A DNA stretch of 32,857 bases, from contig JAAYIU010000040.1 in NCBI GenBank assembly GCA_012523265.1, positions 1 to 32,857 of the forward strand. The letters run 5' to 3'. Below are positions 28,642 through 32,857 of this stretch, one piece after another. A program made the translations under genes and the position numbers. The stretch's first letter is position 1; each line of letters opens with the position of its first letter. This DNA is from Bacteroidales bacterium (GTDB taxonomy: Bacteria > Bacteroidota > Bacteroidia > Bacteroidales > 4484-276). The notes under the pieces are model-generated. The model was given only the letters and a program-made list of their open reading frames with translations, ran no database searches and was not told the DNA's origin.

Positions 28642-28690
28642 AAGAAATATAGACTCTGCACAGCAAGGCTGGCAGAAGTCTATATTTCTT
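28642..28690 (-). terminator. Attenuator-like hairpin between rplL and rpoB
   Basis: A perfect 14-bp stem, AAGAAATATAGACT (28642-28655) with AGTCTATATTTCTT (28677-28690), is extended by CTGC/GCAG and an inner AGC/GCT pairing. On the minus strand it is followed by TTGTATT, only moderately T-rich. In many bacteria a partial terminator here lowers RNA polymerase subunit synthesis relative to L7/L12. Confidence 0.75.
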
Positions 28691-28711
28691 TTATAGAGCG
28701 TGCTGTAAAAG

Positions 28712-29086
28712 CTATTTGATTTCCACTTCGGCACCGGCTTCTTCAAGCTGCGATTTGAGTGCTTCGGCTTCGTCTTTCGACACACCTTCTTTGATGGCTT
28801 TTGGAGCAGCGTCCACAAGTGCTTTGGATTCCTTAAGACCCAGACTGGTCAATTCTTTAACGAGTTTTACTACTGCCAGTTTGCTCTGTCCGGCTGCTTT
28901 GATGATTACATCAAATTCGGTTTGTTCTACTTCGCCTGCATCGGCTGCGGCTGCCGGACCTGCTACTGCTACTGCTGCGGCTGCCGGCTCAATGCCGTAC
29001 TCGTCTTTGAGAATCTGAGCAAGCTCATTTACTTCTTTTACCGTAAGATTGACTAATTGTTCTGCAAAAGATTTTAAATCTGCCAT
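28712..29086 (-). CDS. rplL: 50S ribosomal protein L7/L12
   Basis: 124 residues with an N-terminal dimerisation helix ([21 protein letters not shown]), an Ala-rich hinge at about 35-50 ([15 protein letters not shown]), and the C-terminal factor-binding domain (KTEFDVII-like, [30 protein letters not shown]). It forms the ribosomal stalk with L10 and recruits translation GTPases. It starts 57 bases after rplJ ends, and a strong hairpin follows before rpoB. Confidence 0.97.
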   Translation of the reverse strand: MADLKSFAEQLVNLTVKEVNELAQILKDEYGIEPAAAAVAVAGPAAAADAGEVEQTEFDVIIKAAGQSKLAVVKLVKELTSLGLKESKALVDAAPKAIKEGVSKDEAEALKSQLEEAGAEVEIK

Positions 29087-29143
29087 TTTATTATTTGTTT
29101 AAAAGATTATTCGTGAAAACTAATTTTGTAATTTAAAAAATTA

Positions 29144-29671
29144 TTATGCTTCTTTTTCTGATAGCGTTTGTAGTATGCCCGAAATCGTGTGGCCTCCTGA
29201 TTGCAATGCGCCCATAACATTTTTAACGGGTGATTGCAGCAGGGCAATGATGGCGGCAATAACTTCATTTTTGCTTTTAATACTTTCCAGAGCGTCCAGT
29301 TGATGGCTGCCCAGGTAAGTGGATTCTTCGGCATAAGCTCCTTTAAGCTCTGGTTTGTCAGTTTTGTATTTGATACGAAACTCTTTGATAAGCTTTGCCG
29401 GAGCATTGCTCACTTCGGTAAACATTACCGAGGTGGTTCCTTTGAGTGTATCGAAAAGACCGTGCAGGTCTTTATCCGATTTCTCCATGGCTTTGCGAAG
29501 CAGCGTATTCTTCACCACCAACAGGTTGATTTTGCGGGTGTAGCATAGCCTTCTCAATTCGCTGGTAACAGCAGAATTCAGACCGCTTGTGTTGGTGATA
29601 TAGAAATGAGATGCCTCGTTAAGCTTTTGTGATAGCGCCTCTATCGTTTGATTTTTTTCCTCTCTGGTCAT
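29144..29671 (-). CDS. rplJ: 50S ribosomal protein L10
   Basis: 175 residues. The N-terminal L10 pattern (MTREEKNQTIEALSQKLNEA, YITNTSGL) and the VVKNTLLRKAMEKS segment that binds 23S rRNA are clear, and the C-terminal helix (SGILQTLSEKEA region) carries the L7/L12 dimers. It is also the usual autoregulator that binds its own leader. It sits 26 bases after rplA and, unlike its neighbours, is preceded by a strong Shine-Dalgarno sequence. Confidence 0.96.
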   Translation of the reverse strand: MTREEKNQTIEALSQKLNEASHFYITNTSGLNSAVTSELRRLCYTRKINLLVVKNTLLRKAMEKSDKDLHGLFDTLKGTTSVMFTEVSNAPAKLIKEFRIKYKTDKPELKGAYAEESTYLGSHQLDALESIKSKNEVIAAIIALLQSPVKNVMGALQSGGHTISGILQTLSEKEA

Positions 29672-29678
29672 TTTAAAT

Positions 29679-29684
29679 CTCCTT
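29679..29684 (-). promoter_or_regulatory. rplJ: Strong Shine-Dalgarno sequence before rplJ
   Basis: On the minus strand AAGGAG lies 7 bases before the ATG of rplJ. No comparable site precedes the other genes I checked in the window. This phylum generally does without it, so the site stands out as a possible translational control point. Confidence 0.7.
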
Positions 29685-29697
29685 GTTTTTAACGAAT

Positions 29698-30393
29698 TTA
29701 TGCGCTCACTGATTTAGGATCAATCTGGATACCGTAGCTCATCGTACTCGACATGTAGATACTTTTTACGTATGTGCCTTTGCTGGCAGCGGGTTTGAGT
29801 TTCAGTACGGTGTTGATAAGTGTACGCGCGTTGTCCACGATTTTATGATTGTCGAAAGATGACTTTGCAACTGCAGCATGGATGATGCCCGTTTTGTCTA
29901 CTTTAAAATCTATCTTCCCAGCTTTCACGTCGTTAACAGCTTTGGCGATGTCCATGGTCACGGTGCCCGTTTTTGGATTGGGCATCAGGCCACGGGGGCC
30001 GAGAATACGACCTAACGGGCCAACTTTGGGCATTACGTTAGGTGTGGTAATGATAACATCGACGTCAGTCCAGCCGCCTTTAATTTTCTCGACATACTCG
30101 TCGAGGCCATAGTAATCGGCGCCGGCAGCTTTGGCTTCTTCTTCCTTATCGGGCGAACAAAGCACCAGTACGCGCATGGTTTTACCGGTTCCGTGTGGCA
30201 GGGTTACCGAGCCACGAACCATTTGGTTGGCCTTGCGCGGGTCGACGCCCAGACGGATGTCCATGTCGATGGAAGCATCGAAATTGGTCAGGGTAATGTC
30301 CTTGACGGTTTGCACTGCATCCGGGAGGGCGTATGTAGCATTTCTATCGATTTTCGCCAATGCTTCTCTACGTTTTTTTGTCAGTTTTGCCAT
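29698..30393 (-). CDS. rplA: 50S ribosomal protein L1
   Basis: 231 residues, normal length. Visible signatures include [16 protein letters not shown], the domain I segment with [13 protein letters not shown] and [11 protein letters not shown], the domain II region GADYYG and [21 protein letters not shown], and a C-terminal [15 protein letters not shown]1 forms the stalk at the E-site side and in many bacteria represses its own L11-L1 mRNA. It starts 48 bases after rplK. Confidence 0.97.
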   Translation of the reverse strand: MAKLTKKRREALAKIDRNATYALPDAVQTVKDITLTNFDASIDMDIRLGVDPRKANQMVRGSVTLPHGTGKTMRVLVLCSPDKEEEAKAAGADYYGLDEYVEKIKGGWTDVDVIITTPNVMPKVGPLGRILGPRGLMPNPKTGTVTMDIAKAVNDVKAGKIDFKVDKTGIIHAAVAKSSFDNHKIVDNARTLINTVLKLKPAASKGTYVKSIYMSSTMSYGIQIDPKSVSA

Positions 30394-30441
30394 TTTTTTT
30401 AAAATGTTACTTTAATTTTTAAATGCTCGTAGATTTCACTG

Positions 30442-30885
30442 TTAGTTGCTGAATGGTGCTTTACCTTTAACGGTAATACCCATGCTGCGGGCAGTGCCTG
30501 CAACCATGCGCATTGCCGAATCAGACGTAAAACAATTCAGGTCTTTCATCTTCGATTCGGCGATGTTTTGCACCTGCTCCCAGGTTACCGCTGCAACCTT
30601 TTTACGGTTGGATTCGGGGGAGCCTTTTTTCTGCTTGGATGCTTCTAACAGTTGAACTGCAACCGGCGGAGATTTTATGATGAAATCAAAAGATTTGTCC
30701 CTATAGACGGTGATGATCACGGGCAAAATTTTGCCGGCCTGATCTTGTGTACGTCCATTGAACTGCTTGCAAAATTCCATGATGTTCACCCCTTTGGCAC
30801 CCAATGCAGGGCCTACCGGAGGTGATGGATTTGCTGCGCCACCTTTGATTTGCAGTTTGATTAATCCGCTAACTTCTTTTGCCAT
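30442..30885 (-). CDS. rplK: 50S ribosomal protein L11
   Basis: 147 residues. N-terminal domain with the Pro-rich [20 protein letters not shown] segment (where thiostrepton resistance mutations map in other bacteria), MEFCKQFN, then the rRNA-binding C-terminal domain ending [17 protein letters not shown]. It sits at the GTPase-associated centre. The upstream nusG gene ends 70 bases away and the gap holds a hairpin. Confidence 0.97.
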   Translation of the reverse strand: MAKEVSGLIKLQIKGGAANPSPPVGPALGAKGVNIMEFCKQFNGRTQDQAGKILPVIITVYRDKSFDFIIKSPPVAVQLLEASKQKKGSPESNRKKVAAVTWEQVQNIAESKMKDLNCFTSDSAMRMVAGTARSMGITVKGKAPFSN

Positions 30886-30911
30886 TTTATCGTTCTACTT
30901 AATTAGATGTG

Positions 30912-30937
30912 CCGGATGCAACAGCTTGTTGCTCCGG
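30912..30937 (-). promoter_or_regulatory. Hairpin in the rplK leader
   Basis: CCGG (30912-30915) with CCGG (30934-30937) and GCAACA (30918-30923) with TGTTGC (30927-30932) form a two-part stem with a 2x1 internal loop and a 3-base loop. There is no T tract on the minus strand, so it is not a terminator. It may be a processing site or an L1-binding site for autoregulation of rplK-rplA (inference). Confidence 0.5.
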
Positions 30938-30955
30938 TAAATGAGTTTGAAAATT

Positions 30956-31498
30956 CTATTCTTTCTCTACCTGCATAAATCCCAGCTCAAGTGGTGTTTT
31001 TCGTCCGAAGATCTTCACCATCACTTTCAGTTTTTTCTTCTCTTCGTTAATCTCTTCGATCATACCACTAAAACTGTTAAAAGGTCCATCGGTAACGGTA
31101 ACGGTTTCACCAACAATAAACGGCACGTTGACTTCCTCGCCTTGTTCGGCCAGCTCGTCCATTTTCCCAAGTATTCTCTTCACTTCCGATTCACGCAAAG
31201 GATCGGCTTCGCCGCGCGTGCCCAGAAATCCCAGAACATCGGGTACATTTTTTACGATGTAAGGTACTTCGCCCAAAAGGGCGGCCTCTATCAATACGTA
31301 CCCGGGGAAATAATTGCGTTCCTTGCTGATTTTTTTACCTTTCCGTACCTGATAAACTTTTTCGGTAGGAATGAGCACCTGCGAGATGTAATCCTGGAGG
31401 TTCAGGCGATTGATCTCACTTTCGAGATACTCTTTCACCTTCTTTTCCTTCCCGGAAATCGCTCTTATAACGTACCATTTTTTCTCGTGATTACTCAT
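30956..31498 (-). CDS. nusG: Transcription termination/antitermination factor NusG
   Basis: 180 residues: the NGN domain (about 1-110, [20 protein letters not shown], the central FPGYVLIE strand and the VLGFLG segment) that bridges the RNA polymerase clamp, and the KOW domain (about 125-178, [17 protein letters not shown]) that contacts Rho or ribosomal S10. Length and order are normal. It lies between secE and rplK in the classic order. Confidence 0.96.
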   Translation of the reverse strand: MSNHEKKWYVIRAISGKEKKVKEYLESEINRLNLQDYISQVLIPTEKVYQVRKGKKISKERNYFPGYVLIEAALLGEVPYIVKNVPDVLGFLGTRGEADPLRESEVKRILGKMDELAEQGEEVNVPFIVGETVTVTDGPFNSFSGMIEEINEEKKKLKVMVKIFGRKTPLELGFMQVEKE

Positions 31499-31568
31499 AC
31501 CAAAGGTTTACTTAAGGTTTGTAAAAGAATAAAGTAACCTGTCGGCCACAATTGTACCTAAGCTGCAA

Positions 31569-31766
31569 CTACAGCCAGGTATAGAAACCTTTGAGCAGGC
31601 TGCTGAATGAAATATCCATCAGATAAACCACAAAAGCGATTATCAGGGAAGCAATGGATACTACCACAGCACTACTCTGCAGTTCACTCCATGAGGGCCA
31701 GGAAACTTTGTGTAACAGCTCATCATAACTTTCCTTGGCGTAATTTATTATTTTCAATTTTGCCAT
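31569..31766 (-). CDS. secE: Preprotein translocase subunit SecE
   Basis: 65 residues: amphipathic N-terminal helix with the conserved ELLHKVSWPSWSEL stretch, then a single membrane helix at about 35-52 (VVVSIASLIIAFVVYLMD). This is the short single-span form common outside enterobacteria. It clamps SecY in the translocon. It starts 21 bases after the tRNA-Trp gene and is followed 70 bases later by nusG. Confidence 0.95.
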   Translation of the reverse strand: MAKLKIINYAKESYDELLHKVSWPSWSELQSSAVVVSIASLIIAFVVYLMDISFSSLLKGFYTWL

Positions 31767-31787
31767 TAGTTCTTACTTAATATGAAT

Positions 31788-31863
31788 TGGCACGGGTGGT
31801 AGGAATCGAACCCACAGCCTATGGTTTTGGAGACCATCGCTCTACCAATTGAGCTACACCCGT
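31788..31863 (-). tRNA. tRNA-Trp (anticodon CCA)
   Basis: 76 bases including an encoded CCA end (complement of 31788-31790). Acceptor ACGGGTG/CACCCGT, D stem GCTC/GAGC, anticodon stem ATGGT/ACCAT with loop CTCCAAA (anticodon CCA), and T stem GTGGG/CCTAC with the TTCGATT loop all pair. It sits between tuf and secE, the normal place for this tRNA, and is probably processed from the common transcript. Confidence 0.97.
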
Positions 31864-31881
31864 ATCGTGTGCAATTTAACA

Positions 31882-31924
31882 AAAGGAGTCCCGGAAGTAA
31901 TAATTTTTACTCCGGAACGCCTTT
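31882..31924 (-). terminator. Hairpin after tuf, possible partial terminator or processing stem
   Basis: A long imperfect stem joins AAAGG...CCCGGAAGTAA (31882-31900) with TTACTCCGGAA...CCTTT (31907-31924), with few mismatches. On the minus strand it ends in CCTTTTG, a short T tract. It lies between tuf and tRNA-Trp. Confidence 0.55.
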
Positions 31925-31951
31925 GTATTTATAACCAAACACCTATTAAAA

Positions 31952-32857
31952 TTAATCAAGAATCTCGGTTACCTGACCAGCGCCAACGGTACGTCCGCCT
32001 TCGCGGATAGCAAAACGCAGGTTCTTGCTCATTGCAATTTCTGCAATAAGATTTACTTCAATAGTCAGGTTGTCGCCGGGCATTACCATTTCTACTCCTT
32101 CGGGCATGGTAATTTCACCGGTAACGTCGGTAGTTCTAAAATAGAACTGAGGGCGGTATCTGTTGTGAAAAGGAGTGTGGCGGCCACCTTCTTCTTTTTT
32201 CAGGATATACACCTCGGCTTTAAATCTCTTGTGGGGTGTAACCGAGCCGGGGGCGGCAATAACCATTCCGCGGGTAATGTCGTTTTTGTCGATACCGCGC
32301 AGCAGCAAACCAGCATTGTCGCCAGCTTGTCCGCGGTCGAGGATTTTGCGGAACATCTCAACGCCGGTAACTACACTCTTAAGTTTTGCGGCACCCATAC
32401 CAATGATATCAACCGGATCGCCGGTGTTGATAATACCAGTTTCGATACGACCGGTAGCCACTGTGCCACGACCGGTGATGGAGAATACGTCTTCAACGGG
32501 CATCAGGAATGGTTTGTCCTGGTCGCGCTCGGGTAGTGGAATCCATGTATCGCAAGCTTCCATCAGTTCCAATACTTTTTCTACCCATTTGGGTTCTTTG
32601 TTCAAAGCACCAAGTGCCGAACCCTGAATAACAGGGGTATTGTCGCCATCAAATTCGTAGAAGCTTAAGAGGTCACGGATTTCCATTTCGACGAGTTCCA
32701 AAAGCTCTTCGTCATCTACCAGGTCGACTTTGTTCATAAAAACGACCAGTCTGGGAACGCCTACCTGACGTGCCAGCAAGATGTGCTCGCGCGTTTGAGG
32801 CATGGGGCCATCAGTAGCAGCTACTACGATAATAGCACCGTCCATCTGGGCAGCACC
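31952..32857 (-). CDS. tuf: Elongation factor Tu, C-terminal about 302 residues (5' end outside window)
   Basis: The frame runs open to the window edge ([12 protein letters not shown]), so the N-terminal about 90 residues with the P-loop are missing. Visible are [18 protein letters not shown], the G4 motif NKVD ([14 protein letters not shown]), the G5-type GSALGAL, domain 2 ([13 protein letters not shown]), and domain 3 ([37 protein letters not shown]). It delivers aminoacyl-tRNA to the ribosome. The ATG at 32845 is internal, not the start. Confidence 0.96.
   Translation of the reverse strand, partial: GAAQMDGAIIVVAATDGPMPQTREHILLARQVGVPRLVVFMNKVDLVDDEELLELVEMEIRDLLSFYEFDGDNTPVIQGSALGALNKEPKWVEKVLELMEACDTWIPLPERDQDKPFLMPVEDVFSITGRGTVATGRIETGIINTGDPVDIIGMGAAKLKSVVTGVEMFRKILDRGQAGDNAGLLLRGIDKNDITRGMVIAAPGSVTPHKRFKAEVYILKKEEGGRHTPFHNRYRPQFYFRTTDVTGEITMPEGVEMVMPGDNLTIEVNLIAEIAMSKNLRFAIREGGRTVGAGQVTEILD

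Noticed and set aside
28581-28661. N-terminal extension of rpoB to the ATG at 28661
   Set aside because: Hydrophobic, AT-rich, crosses the attenuator hairpin, and absent from the RpoB family start; the TTG at 28580 fits better.
1-32857. CRISPR arrays, transposases, integrases, phage genes, toxin-antitoxin pairs or biosynthetic clusters
   Set aside because: No repeat-spacer pattern and no such coding sequence was seen on either strand; the window is core genome plus two surface-protein genes.

Overview
The window looks like a chromosomal segment of a Bacteroidota bacterium, probably Bacteroidales/Marinilabiliales-like. The signs are two large secreted proteins ending in type A type IX secretion (T9SS) sorting domains, a full Bat (Bacteroides aerotolerance) cluster, Bacteroidetes-type RpoB/RpoC with a DUF3467 gene just downstream, promoters of the Bacteroidetes TAnnTTTG (-7) type, and an almost complete lack of Shine-Dalgarno sequences. 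I see no insertion sequence, phage, CRISPR array, integrase or rRNA; nearly everything is core genome.

Left part (1-4460): the 3' end of dnaX (+), a DASS/SLC13 anion transporter (-), then a divergent pair carbamate kinase-ornithine carbamoyltransferase (+) closed by a strong bidirectional terminator. The pair can interconvert citrulline and phosphate with ornithine, CO2, NH3 and ATP. No arginine deiminase is in view.

Surface-protein part (4481-10946): two co-oriented T9SS cargo genes (-), one built from four fibronectin-III-like repeats and the other an Asp-box (BNR) propeller-type protein of 1092 residues. A 560-base AT-rich spacer follows, then a secreted C1B (bleomycin-hydrolase/aminopeptidase C-like) protein (+). 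That protein keeps the nucleophile Cys but appears to have lost the catalytic His and Asn, so it is probably a pseudopeptidase. I regard it as the most interesting gene here.

Bat part (11026-19705, all -): in transcription order MoxR ATPase, DUF58, a DUF4381-like membrane protein, BatA, BatB, BatC, BatD, BatE. The genes are tightly packed or overlap, except for a 189-base gap between batA and batB. MoxR ATPase, VWA (MIDAS) proteins, TPR proteins and BatD form one envelope-associated system; its molecular job is still unclear.

Information-processing part (20000-32857, all -): in transcription order tuf (5' truncated by the window edge), tRNA-Trp(CCA), secE, nusG, rplK, rplA, rplJ, rplL, rpoB, rpoC, DUF3467. 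This is the classic transcription/translation supercluster. Several intergenic hairpins are visible: after tuf, upstream of rplK, between rplL and rpoB (14-bp perfect stem), between rpoB and rpoC (UNCG-type tetraloop), and between rpoC and DUF3467. Together they could tune the relative output of the genes. rpoB most likely starts at a TTG codon, and rplJ carries a strong Shine-Dalgarno sequence that its neighbours lack.

I found no convincing wholly new system. The best leads are the apparently dead C1B peptidase, the complex inverted-repeat element between DUF3467 and the Bat operon, and the rplJ Shine-Dalgarno exception.
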